Positions 1 to 9,060 of a stretch of DNA of 38,715 bases are shown in pieces. Below the pieces are notes generated by a model that saw nothing but the letters and a program-made list of their open reading frames with translations, was not told the origin of the DNA and did not search any database. Positions within the stretch are counted from its first letter, which is position 1; each line of letters begins with the position of its first letter. Origin of the DNA: Euprymna scolopes (Eukaryota > Mollusca > Cephalopoda > Sepiida > Sepiolidae); NCBI GenBank assembly GCA_024364805.1, contig CM044503.1, forward strand, positions 7,681,658-7,720,372, given 5' to 3'. The position numbers were made by a program, and so were the translations under genes.

Positions 1-2149
1 TCAAAAATGGAAAAAGTTGGTATACAGAGATATTTGTTACAAGCTATCATGTCTATGAATCTAATACCAGGAGCCATAATAGAGTTGTGGGGGGGGTCGT
101 AAAACGTTTTTGACATGATGAAGGGCACAAAGGTTGTAAAGCATGTAACAATGTAAATGTCTTTTTATGGATCACAAAGGGTTTCAACTGAATCAGCAGC
201 TCTTGACAAAGAACAGATGCTCAAAACTGGTAAATAATCGCATCTACATCAGTAAACGCGTATTGATGGATATCACGCATGTTGCGTTCAATCCTAGTCG
301 AAGCAAATTCTTACAAATTCGTACATTTTATTAGATTATTTAGACGACCTTTCATGTCTTGAGTATCATTTTCAAAATGTTTCGATCAATGTTACCTCTG
401 ATATTCTTTCATGTGTATCTTAGGGATCTTTCCTTGAAATCGGAATCTGTTCGATATTTCAAACGGAACGTTTTATTTAATCCATGCATGTTCTAGTCTC
501 ATCATCCATGACTAGATGAAAGCCCTACGTAACTCGCAATTATATCTTGTAGTGACGCCTTTCAGACAATTTTAAGTTAGAACTGCATTTTTCCAATAAT
601 AGTTCAACCTTCAGTTCAGGCAACCTCAGTGCAAGCAGCATTCAAAAATATCATCGTCAATTACTTAGGACTTCTACCAAGTCATGCTTGATGGAACAAG
701 CACTCGTAGATTAAATAAATGCTTCCGCTTAAAATTCCATGCAGATTTTCATGTTTAGCAAGATACACCTGAAGAAAGCCCGATCTTGCAAAATGTTGTG
801 AGAATAACGCTCAAGCTGAGTCAGTAGTCCGATAAAGCAAAATCATATTATGGATCCTCATCTAAAAATTCAGAAACATCACACTAATTTAATTATACAA
901 TAGTAAACCAATCTCGATTGCCCATTGCATGCGTAAATCATTGTACGCCGTTGTTGTAAGCACCCTAGGTTCGATCATGTGTTTTATATAAAGACCACAA
1001 TACATTTTATGCATAAATATATTAAACACATATAAACAGGGAGTGATATTATTAGTTTAAGGTGGCAGGTTACGTACGTGCATGAGAGATGTCGCATTAC
1101 ATAGTGTAGACATGAGATATGGTGGCTTCGCATCCGCTTTGCTTAAAGAGTTGCCGGAAAAAAGAAATCAAATAGTTTCGCCAACTTCTGTAAATATAGG
1201 TTATAATTTGACTTCTCACTCATCAATTATTCTTCCATTAAACTCATGTAAAATAAGATCAGCATTTTGTTGTTAATAATAGTAAATTTGAATAGAATAC
1301 AACCAAACCAAGAACAAGCAACCGTAATGAAAACAATCAGAAACTTTAGCTAGAACGTTCAAATGGATTCTAAATGGAAAACTGTGTAAGAATGAAAGGA
1401 AAACTTGAAACAGCAGTGGGACTAGACTTACTTAATTGATAAACCAGGTGGAAGTTTTGCAAACAGCATAACTTTATATCACTGGGAGTTTTCGAAGTAA
1501 ATTCCATCGAATCAAAAAAGATGAGGTTAGAAGAAGGCAGAGAACTTTCCTTGAAATAAAATTGTATAGTAAAAAATCTCGTTAAATGATTAAATATTTG
1601 AGTAGCATCCTAAGTAAGTTGCTCTGAACCATTCATAGGCTGGATAAAATATATCGGATTTTAAAGCCAAAGTTCTATGAACTAATGCCCATGCACAGTG
1701 CACTGCCTGTGAAAGATGCAAGAAAGTGATAATATAAAAAGAAAAGGTAGGAGAAAACTGGTGAGTAAAAACACCGTGTGATCAATGCTATGAAAACCTA
1801 GAAAAATACATAAATCCGAATACAAATAAGGGGAATAAGTTTGCCTAAATCATCGTCAAAATGAATAGTACTGATGTTGTGTCCAGCTTACTGATAAAAA
1901 TGAACTCTTCTACCTACATGAAAAATAGGTAGAATAGGTCTCTGAACGTTAGGCAGGAATCAGGCACACTTGGCAGTCGGACTGAAGTATAACCGCTCTG
2001 CATTTATTGTATTTGCTTTTCTGCTCAATATATTTGTTTGCATAAAATGCGAGTTTAGTCTTTCTTCTGGACCTTTATGGGACCACAATGAATACAAAGT
2101 GCATTGAAATGTTAAAGAAAAAGGAGGAAAAAGCAAACTGGAAAGAGAA
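1..2149. other. AT-rich non-coding DNA
   Basis: I see no gene here. The few open frames (for example 1082-1276, 64 codons) have no recognisable domain, no supporting neighbours and sit in AT-rich sequence dense in stops. No tandem repeat or tRNA-like box stands out. Confidence 0.6.
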
Positions 2150-2722
2150 ATAATTACATAGGCGGTTTATAAGAGTGACCAAAGAAATTCACATAAAAAG
2201 ACATGGCTAAAAAAGGACACGTCAACAAGGAAACTGAATCGATACTGAGAGCTACACAAAATAATGGTATCAGAACAGATTATTTAAAATCAAAAATAGA
2301 CTAAACCCAAGAAATCAGTGAATTGTGGACAAGGATACGAAACTATAAACCCCAGTATAAATAAATAGAGCACACTAGCCCAAAATGGATATAAAACAAA
2401 CAACTAGGTTGGAAATGTGGTCATTGCAAACAGTAACAAAATGTACTTTGAACAACCTTACAAATGGTACAAAAATCATGAAAGTGCGTTGGACATGGAA
2501 ATACAAAAGGAGAACATCATTCAGATCAGTCTTCATAATAATTAACAAGACGGAAGAAAACATGCTAGGTAATGGATTTTGCTGTTTTCACAGTTCACAG
2601 GAGAGAATTCAAGAAGGCAGAATAACTATAACTAACCTACGAATTACCAGCTTGCCAGAGAACTGAAAAATAAGGAATATAAAGAAAATCAATTTAATAA
2701 TAATAATACCAATAATAATACC

Positions 2723-2756
<34 letters not shown>

Positions 2757-2935
2757 GGAGCACCTGGAATATTTCTGAAAAATATGAAAAAAAGAAAGAG
2801 AAATTAGAATCAATGGGAAGATTGACACTATACAAAGCACGACACTGATGAAAACAGCTAAATACTTATACAAAATATGAACAATAGTGAAATAATAACG
2901 TGTTATTAAAGAACTCATCTAAACAGGGAACAGGA
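2150..2935 (+). mobile_element. Decayed LINE 3' end, restriction-like-endonuclease (R2/R4/Hero) type
   Basis: Reading the plus strand in shifting frames gives a string of short matches to the C-terminal end of a LINE polyprotein that I recognise from invertebrate genomes. They include a stretch like GYETINPSINK...STLAQNGYKT (the zinc-finger region before the nuclease), YKWYKNHESAL, then IIINKTEENM near 2535, which corresponds to the PD-(D/E)xK nuclease core. After that come LARELKN near 2655 and IDTIQSTTLMKTAKYL at 2821-2868. The order and spacing fit one element from about the zinc knuckle to the C-terminus. The copy is heavily broken by stops and frameshifts, so it is old and inactive. An (AAT)n tract interrupts it at 2693-2753. 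The clade call rests on memory of the family and is only moderately sure. Confidence 0.6.
2693..2753. repeat. (AAT)n microsatellite
   Basis: Trinucleotide tract with a few ACC interruptions. It lies within the LINE remnant between the LARELKN and IDTIQSTTLMK segments. Confidence 0.95.
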
Positions 2936-3480
2936 AGGTAGGTTCATAACTATTCTTTAATTTTCCTGAATAACTTAATAAACAAAAAAGGCTGTAACCA
3001 TTGGATTCAATTTGAAAATCTTATCTAAAAATAACACAGTTCGTATTCTGTATAAGTGCGAACTGTGAGCATGTAATCTTACATAACGTGATGCCTCAGT
3101 GCCAGAAATAACTCGACAAAAACAAGATTTACTTCTTCAATAGATTAATTCCATCCATTTTAGCCCGTCTTGCAAAATAAGGTCGAACTGATTTTGCTGG
3201 CAAGAAGCCATGTAGTTGAATTTTTGGAGTAGATTTGTTAGTTGGATTCAAGGTCGAATATTATGGACAGTTCAGAAAGAAATACGAATAAAAAACACAT
3301 GGTTCGCTAATTAATTATCGGTTTTACACTTTTCATTGACTGGATAATTATTTGAGTAGGTTAATTTTCACTAATTCAAGAGAGTCTATGATGGAATTCG
3401 TCGTCAATCCCATCATTTATAAGACGATTTAAAAGACGTTTATGTTCAATAATAATTTTCTCAGTCATTAAGACCAAGTA
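2936..3480. other. AT-rich non-coding DNA
   Basis: No gene, repeat unit or RNA-like box recognised between the LINE remnant and the start of the satellite mosaic. Confidence 0.5.
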
Positions 3481-3560
3481 ATCAAGTTGCTTTCACCAGA
3501 CATTATCTCCTCCTTAAAAACAATTGGACTGGGAGATGAGATCACTGAAATGCTGCACCA

Positions 3561-3607
3561 GAACAGATAGTACACTTTGATCTTAGCAAAAAGGCCAAGT
3601 AAGCGTA
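3561..3607 (-). repeat. U2 snRNA 5'-end-like fragment (copy 1)
   Basis: The reverse strand reads CGCTTACTTGGCCTTTTT followed by GCTAAGATCAAAGTGT and ACTATCTGTTC. The U2 snRNA 5' end as I know it is ATCGCTTCTCGGCCTTTTGG, CTAAGATCAAGTGTAGTA, TCTGTTC. Some 40 of about 46 positions agree by eye, including the stretch that carries the branch-point pairing region (one base changed). Similarity stops after TCTGTTC, so this is a 5' fragment and not a full gene. It is followed on the plus side by the motif CATTATCTCCTCCT. Confidence 0.7.
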
Positions 3608-3616
3608 ATATACTAG

Positions 3617-3632
3617 GCATTATCTCCTCCTA
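3617..3632. repeat. Boundary motif CATTATCTCCTCCT
   Basis: The 14-base motif CATTATCTCCTCCT occurs near 3499, 3618 and 4972. Each copy follows an ACTTGG/ACTAGG/CCAGA-type sequence, and two of the three lie next to a U2-like fragment. It looks like the joint of an ancestral repeat unit. Confidence 0.6.
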
Positions 3633-3680
3633 AAAAAACACAAACAAAGGTACAAAATAATCGACACAGAATAAATTTTA

Positions 3681-4113
3681 AGAATAAAGGGGATATGGAG
3701 TTAATCCCGGAAATGGCTTAAGCAGTTTACGATATCAAAAATATTTTACATATATTTTAAAGGAAGGGGGGATACGGAATCAGGCCCAGAAACTCCTGAA
3801 GCAGTTTAGGATTTTAAAATTACTTTATTTTACCTATGTTTATAAGAGACAGGAATGATATGAAACCAGCCCCAGAAATAGCTGAGGGTGTTTAGGATCT
3901 CACTATTCCTTTATTCCATATTTATTTTTAGAGAGGGGTGGAGGTGATATAGAGTTAGTCCTGGAAATGGCTGAAGCACTTTACGATGTCAATTTTTCTT
4001 TATTTCATATCTATTTTTAAGTGATGGGGTGATATGGAATCAGTCCTAGAAATAGTTGAAGCAATTTACAAATTCATACTTACTTTATATTATAAATATT
4101 TTTTAAAAAGAAG
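3681..4113 (+). repeat. Tandem repeat, ~85-bp unit, 5 copies (block 1)
   Basis: Units are recognisable by GATATGGAGTCAGTCC, then GAAATGGCTGAAGCAGTTTA and a T-rich end (CTTTATTTCATAT). Unit starts are at about 3691, 3771, 3857, 3946 and 4031, a spacing of 80-90 bp. The same unit returns at 5780-6136 on the other side of the 125-bp and 5S-derived arrays. Confidence 0.9.
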
Positions 4114-4115
4114 GG

Positions 4116-4738
4116 TCTCTCATTCGGTATACGGACCGTGCTGAAAATTTCAGTTAACTAATAGCGTTATTAATCAGAAAACTATTATTAATAGGTGGGG
4201 GCGTATCTTTTTAACTATTCTGTATTTTCACCTAACAATTTAAAAATTGAAAAATGGCACACAGGATACGGGCTGTGCTGTTATTATTTAGAAAGCCCTT
4301 CTTAATATGGAGAAAGAACGGTATTTTTGTAAACTAATCCGTACTTTCACCTAACGATTTTATAAATAAAAAACTGACATACGGAATAAGGACCATGCTG
4401 AAATATTAACGTTATTTAGAAAGCCAATCTTAATATGGGGAGCAAAGACGTTTAAAACTATTTTGTACTTTCACCTAACAATTTATTAAGTAAGAAACTG
4501 ACATACAGAATACGGACAGTGCTGAAATAATAAAGTTATTATTTAGAAAACCATTTTAATATGGCGAAAGGAGGGTATGTTTGGAACTATTCTGTAATTT
4601 CACCCGACAATACAATAAATAAATAAAACTGACATACGAATTACGACCCGTGCTGAAATAATAACGTTATTTAAACGGCCATTTGTAATATGGGGGGGAG
4701 GTTAGGGTACGTTTGAACTATTCTGTACTTTTCTGTTA
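4116..4738 (+). repeat. Tandem repeat, ~125-bp unit, 5 copies
   Basis: Each unit carries ACTGACATACGGAATACGG, then GTGCTGAAATAATAACGTTA, TTTAGAAAGCCATTCTTAAT and ACTATTCTGTACTTTCACC. The GTGCTG landmark recurs near 4139, 4275, 4395, 4519 and 4651. Copies differ by many substitutions and small indels, so the array is old. A single further copy lies in reverse inside the DNA transposon at 13585-13667. Confidence 0.9.
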
Positions 4739-4908
4739 TGTTTTTCTTTACATTCCTATCCATGAACGCACAGTTGTAAACAAATTTGGGTTTTAATATG
4801 GAGGAAATCCTACTTCCCAAATAGTGGAACTTTTCATGAGAACAAAAATAATTATCTCGGTCATAAAGAACTTCTCCACTGACAAAGAACAAAATTGAAG
4901 CGCGGCAT

Positions 4909-4950
4909 CAGACAGATACTGCACTTTAGTCTCAGTTAAAAGGGCAAGTT
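4909..4950 (-). repeat. U2 snRNA 5'-end-like fragment (copy 2)
   Basis: The reverse strand reads AACTTGCCCTTTTAACTGAG then ACTAAAGTGCAGTATCTGTC. It lines up with the same 5' part of U2 as copy 1 but is more diverged. It lies some 20 bp before the CATTATCTCCTCCT motif and the first 5S-derived unit. On its own it would be weak; the shared neighbourhood with copy 1 supports it. Confidence 0.5.
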
Positions 4951-4985
4951 ACCAAGTAGTTTTCTACTTGGCATTATCTCCTCCT

Positions 4986-5779
4986 TAAGTTAAGCAATAT
5001 TGAGCTTGGTTATTATTAGATGGGTGACTACTTAGGAATACCAAATGCATTATGTAAATCATCAAAGTTAAGCAACATTGTCAGATTGGTGAATACTAGG
5101 CATTACCAAATCCTTTATGCAGATCAACAAAGTATAGTAACATTGAGCTTGATCACCATCAAATTTGGAAATACAAAATATACATTTTACATCATCAAAG
5201 TTAAGCAACATTGAATTTAGTCATTATCAGATGGATGACTACATGGGATTACCAAATATTTTATGTAAATCATCAAAGTTAAGCAACATTGAGCAGGGTC
5301 ATTATCAGATAGGAATACCAAATCATGTATGTAGATAAGAAATATTAAGCAACATTGAACTTCATCATTATCAGATGGGTGACTACTTGGTAATACCAAA
5401 TGTTTAAGTAGCTCACCAAAGTTAAGGAAAATTAAGCATGGCCATCATCAGATGTGTGACTACTGCGGATTTCCAAATCCTTGATGTAAATCACCAAAGT
5501 TAAGCAAGATTAAGTTTGGTCATCATCATGTTAAGAACATGGAACATAGTCTTTATCAGATAGGAATACCAAATCATTTATGTAGATAAGAAATGTTAAG
5601 CAACATTGAGCTTGGTCATCATGAGATGGGTGAATACTTGGAAATACCAAATACTTTATGTAGATCATCAAAGTTAAGCAATATTGAACTTGGTAATTAT
5701 CAGATGAGTGACGATTTGGGAATACCAAATCCTTTATGTAGACTATCAAAGGTAAGCAACATTAAGCTTGGTCATTATC
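4986..5779 (+). repeat. Tandem array derived from the 3' half of 5S rRNA, ~11-12 units of ~65-80 bp
   Basis: Consensus by eye: AAAGTTAAGCAACATTGAGC, TTGGTCATTATCAGATGGG, TGACTACTTGGGAATACC, then a linker AAATCCTTTATGTAGATCATC. The first 58 bases line up with 5S rRNA from about nucleotide 46 onward (GAAGCTAAGCAACG..., GGATGGGTGACC..., TGGGAATACC). That span holds the intermediate element and box C of the internal promoter bound by TFIIIA. Box A and the 5' half are missing from every unit. Unit starts fall near 4986, 5062, 5126, 5191, 5271, 5336, 5413, 5491, 5530, 5585, 5663 and 5745; some units are shortened. No unit could make a full 5S rRNA. Confidence 0.85.
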
Positions 5780-6136
5780 AGTGGGGCGGGGCATATGAAG
5801 TCAGTTTCACATATTTTACAAGTGGTGTCTGGGATATGCAGTCATTCCTGAAAATGGTTGGAAAAGTTTACTATTTAAACATTAATTTATTTCATATATA
5901 TTTTGAATAGTTATGTTTGGGTTTTGAAGTCAGTCCCGGAAATGGATGAAACAGTTTACGATTTAAACATTACTTTATTTCATGCATATTATTAATAGTT
6001 GGTTGGAGGATATGAAGTCAGTCCCGAAAATTGCTGAAACAGTTTGCGATTTAAACACGACATTATTACATGTATATTTTTAACAGTGGAGGGGGATGAA
6101 GTCAGTCCCGAAAATGGTTGAAACAGTTTACGAAGC
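5780..6136 (+). repeat. Tandem repeat, ~85-bp unit (block 2), 4-5 copies
   Basis: Same family as 3681-4113. GATATGAAGTCAGTCCCG-type landmarks occur near 5790, 5832, 5922, 6007 and 6093, followed by GAAACAGTTTACGATTTAAA and CATTACTTTATTTCAT. The units here resemble each other more than they resemble block 1. Confidence 0.85.
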
Positions 6137-6320
6137 TACTTGAAATTTCTTATATAAATAACTCCATACAATGCAGGAAACCACTTGAAATATCTTATGG
6201 AAATCACTGCAGACAAGGCTGAAAAAGTTTATGGAACTCACTCCAGACAAGCTAGAATTTTTTTTATGGAAATCGTTCTAGACAAGGCATTAAACAACTA
6301 GAAATGTCTTATGTAAAGGT
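6137..6320 (+). repeat. Short tandem repeat, ~45-bp unit, ~4 copies
   Basis: Repeated core ACTTGAAATATCTTATGGAA followed by ATCACTCCAGACAAGGC, with substitutions and one shortened unit. It directly follows the 85-bp array. Confidence 0.7.
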
Positions 6321-6406
6321 GAAATGGGCATTTTCTGTTGGGGGGGGGGAGTCATTTCTATTTTTCTGAATGTTCAATGAAGTCTTTTTTCCCAAAACTT
6401 TGTTTT

Positions 6407-6725
6407 CGGTAATGGCGAAAGAAAATGAAACACAGTAATATGAATTTTGATAATGAAGCAAGGATTGTCTAATTACTTAACTGTGTCAATATATTTATGC
6501 ATTAATTTGAAAATTCTACTAAGACATCTTCCAAAAATGACATAATTTTTCTTACAATTATAGTGTCGGTAGTGAGGAAGGAAAAAAAACTAGTAATGTT
6601 GAAATTTATGATGAAGCAAGGATTGCCTAATCATTAACCAAGACAATGCATTTATGTATTAATTTGGAAATCCTAATGAATAATCTTCTAACAATAATTT
6701 CAATTTCCTTAAATTATGGTAGCCT
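6407..6725 (+). repeat. Tandem duplication, ~160-bp unit, 2 copies
   Basis: CGGTAATGGCGAAAGAAAAT at 6407 and CGGTAGTGAGGAAGGAAAAA at 6567 begin two units. Both share GATGAAGCAAGGATTG, CATTTATG.ATTAATTTG and a C/T-poor end. Period 160 bp. Confidence 0.8.
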
Positions 6726-6756
6726 TGATGGGAAGAGGAATTATTTCTTATATCTT

Positions 6757-6972
6757 GTACAATACCTGTCGAGGGTATGTTAAGTTGTTTCAGTTGCATA
6801 TTTAAATTATCTGTCCGAGGGTAGGTAAAATTATTTTAAATATGCGTTGTACATTACCCGTTCTCGCAAAGGTAAAATGATTTCATATACATGCTGTAAA
6901 TTACCTATCCTACGGAAGGTACAATTATTTCATACATGTGTAATACCCGTCCTAGGGTAGGTAAAAATATTA
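6757..6972 (+). repeat. Tandem repeat, ~45-50-bp unit with an inverted core, ~5 copies
   Basis: Each unit has a core such as TACCCGTCCTAGGGTAGGTA or TACCTATCCTACGGAAGGTA, in which TACC and GGTA are inverted around a short centre. A T-rich spacer containing ATTATTTCATA and a CATG(C)TGTA end follows. The core is kept better than the spacers. Confidence 0.75.
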
Positions 6973-8821
6973 TTTTACTGGAAATAGCAAATGATACGTA
7001 GATATTAATAATTCCTCTATCCTAAAAATAACAAATATGTTCAAAATCAACTCAATTTTCTCATTGTTTATACATTACCGAGCAGTGGCAGGTTACCCTG
7101 CTAGTAAATAAATAAACGTACGAGCGGCTTTTAAAAAGTAAGGTACTTTTTGTTCCGTCCGAATGAACCCAAGGGGAATGCAAATTGCATTGCTGTGATG
7201 ACCAAACCAAGTATTTATGACCTGAAAGTTTCACCTATCTGTTGCAGATATTGACTGTGTGAGCCTCTGAGAACCCAACTCCTGTTATGGGCGTGAGTCT
7301 AACGCAGGGATGCGTCATTGAATTCCTGGTAAATGTGTATTGGCATGATGGTAACTTAGTAAAATAAATTTTTGAGCAAAAAAGGCCGCTCGTTTTTATG
7401 GTACCACTCCCGTCTGTGTTGTTCTTAAATTTTTTGGAATGAAATTCAAAAAGGGAAATAAAATCGCATAGATTAAAGGGAAATAAATCATAGGTTAAAG
7501 TAAAACTTACTTCTGTTTAAAAATGCAGATGAGCATAGTTATAATAAAAGTAATTAAATTAAATGAAAATTAAATTAAAAATAAATTTTAAAAATCAACT
7601 TTATATAATATTTCTAAACAGATTATGTAAAACAATTCAATTACTAACTTTTATTAAAAATTATGAGCTATTTTTAAAAGATTTTCTGTCGTGTAATATT
7701 AAAGTTGGATAACCTCTTGAAAGTTGATCCCTATTGAATAAATTGTATATATCGAAATCATGCAGGAATAAATATGCATAAATGTTGGTTTCAGCATTAA
7801 AATATGTAAAGTAGTGTACCTTTTATATATACTAACCACATTTTGAACAAACAGACAGGAAAACGACTACATTATAATAAATTTTAAAATCTTAGACTTG
7901 TTTTTGAAACCATAGAAAGAATACATGCATGCGTGATGATTGATTCTTTCTTATAGCATTTTTTAGTTAGTTTATGTGTGGCTGGACGTACGTAGGTGGT
8001 TCTATAATGTCCCTTCAGTCTTACATCAGCAATGACATATACGACACAAAATCTTTTCTTTTAGTAAGGTTGCATGCACATTTGTTTGTTTTTTTCCTTT
8101 CATTTCGTGCTAGCGTATGAAGAGGCATTCTCCCATATGCCAATTATATTCGTTCCATCTCAAACATTTCAGCAACTAAATATTTTAAGATTCTTACCTT
8201 CCTTTTAATTGCAATTATTTGTATCTTTCTTGAACTTGGTTCCCTGGTTATATTTGCCAGGTTGTTTTTGAAATTCTGTTTTATGAGTAGGGTTTCTCCT
8301 ATAATTATTGGAATGATGGAGATCTTCCTAAGGCTGAAGTTTTTTTTTTATGTCGTACAGAAGACATTCGTATTTTGTTATCTTTTTCCTCTCAGCTGTG
8401 TTTAACCCAGCATAATTGGAGTAACTAATCTCTAATTAATATTGTTTCTTTATCTTTCTTCTCTCGTGTCACTATGTCAGGTGTAATAGCTCCATGTTCT
8501 AAGTAGGATGCATTAGAAATTGTATAATCGTAGTGGATGTATGTATGGCTTATTTCGAACTGTTTTTCGACATTTAATATTCAACTTTTAACAGATAACT
8601 CAGTCTTCGAATGTCATGGTATGCCACTCTTGAATCTGTATACTTTAGCACAAATATGATTGGTTGTCGTGCTGGTATAGCTAGCTCATAAAAATGTTGA
8701 TCTTGTCTTTTTTTTATTATTTAAAATAGTTTATACGTGTGGGATTTGACATAAGAAACCTATCACGTATATGCGTTTCTTCTCAAAATACTTACATACA
8801 TCCAATAAGCGTATTTTTCCC
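6973..8821. other. AT-rich non-coding DNA
   Basis: No protein-like frame. A slightly GC-richer island at 7080-7400 holds a near-palindrome AATGCAAATTGCATT (7187-7201 region) and box C/D-like motifs, treated separately as a weak candidate. The rest is AT-rich with T runs. Confidence 0.5.
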
Positions 8822-8935
8822 ATACGGCACAATTACGTTGACAGAACGGTTATCGCCAGATACCGAAGCTAAGCAACGTTGACCATGGCCAGTACCAGAT
8901 GGGTAACCATTTGGGAAGGCTAGGTGATGTGTGTA
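8822..8935 (+). repeat. 5S rRNA-like sequence, near full length (pseudogene or head of a 5S-derived SINE)
   Basis: The stretch reads TACGGCACAATTACGTTGAC, ACCGAAGCTAAGCAACGTTG, GCCAGTACCAGATGGGTAAC, CATTTGGGAAGGCTAGGTGA. This follows the 5S rRNA order from the 5' stem (TACGGCCATA.CACGTTGA) through the loop A-to-C core (GAAGCTAAGCAACG) to box C (GATGGGTGACC..TGGGAA) and the closing GGTGATGT. Several changed bases make a working gene unlikely. Sequence after it (to about 9060: AAATCATCCACAAAGTTGCA, GATAGCCGATGG) may be the body of a 5S-headed SINE (SINE3 type). The 5S relation is clear; the SINE reading is inference. Confidence 0.7.
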
Positions 8936-9060
8936 TCTTCTGGGAAGGTTGGGCGTGGTGCCAGCACCCTTACCCTGTAAAAAGAACTCAGTCGCTACAA
9001 AATCATCCACAAAGTTGCAGATAGCCGATGGTTTAAACAAGGGGTTCAAGTGCTATGTAA

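Noticed and set aside
5217-5749. Minus-strand frames with repeated HPSDND..QCCLT..IYI segments
   Set aside because: They are the reverse translation of the 5S-derived tandem units.
4986-5779. Functional 5S rRNA genes
   Set aside because: All units lack the 5' half and box A, so none can encode 5S rRNA.
3480-6975. CRISPR-like array
   Set aside because: Units are directly adjacent, diverged and of several kinds, with no unique spacers; this is eukaryotic satellite DNA.
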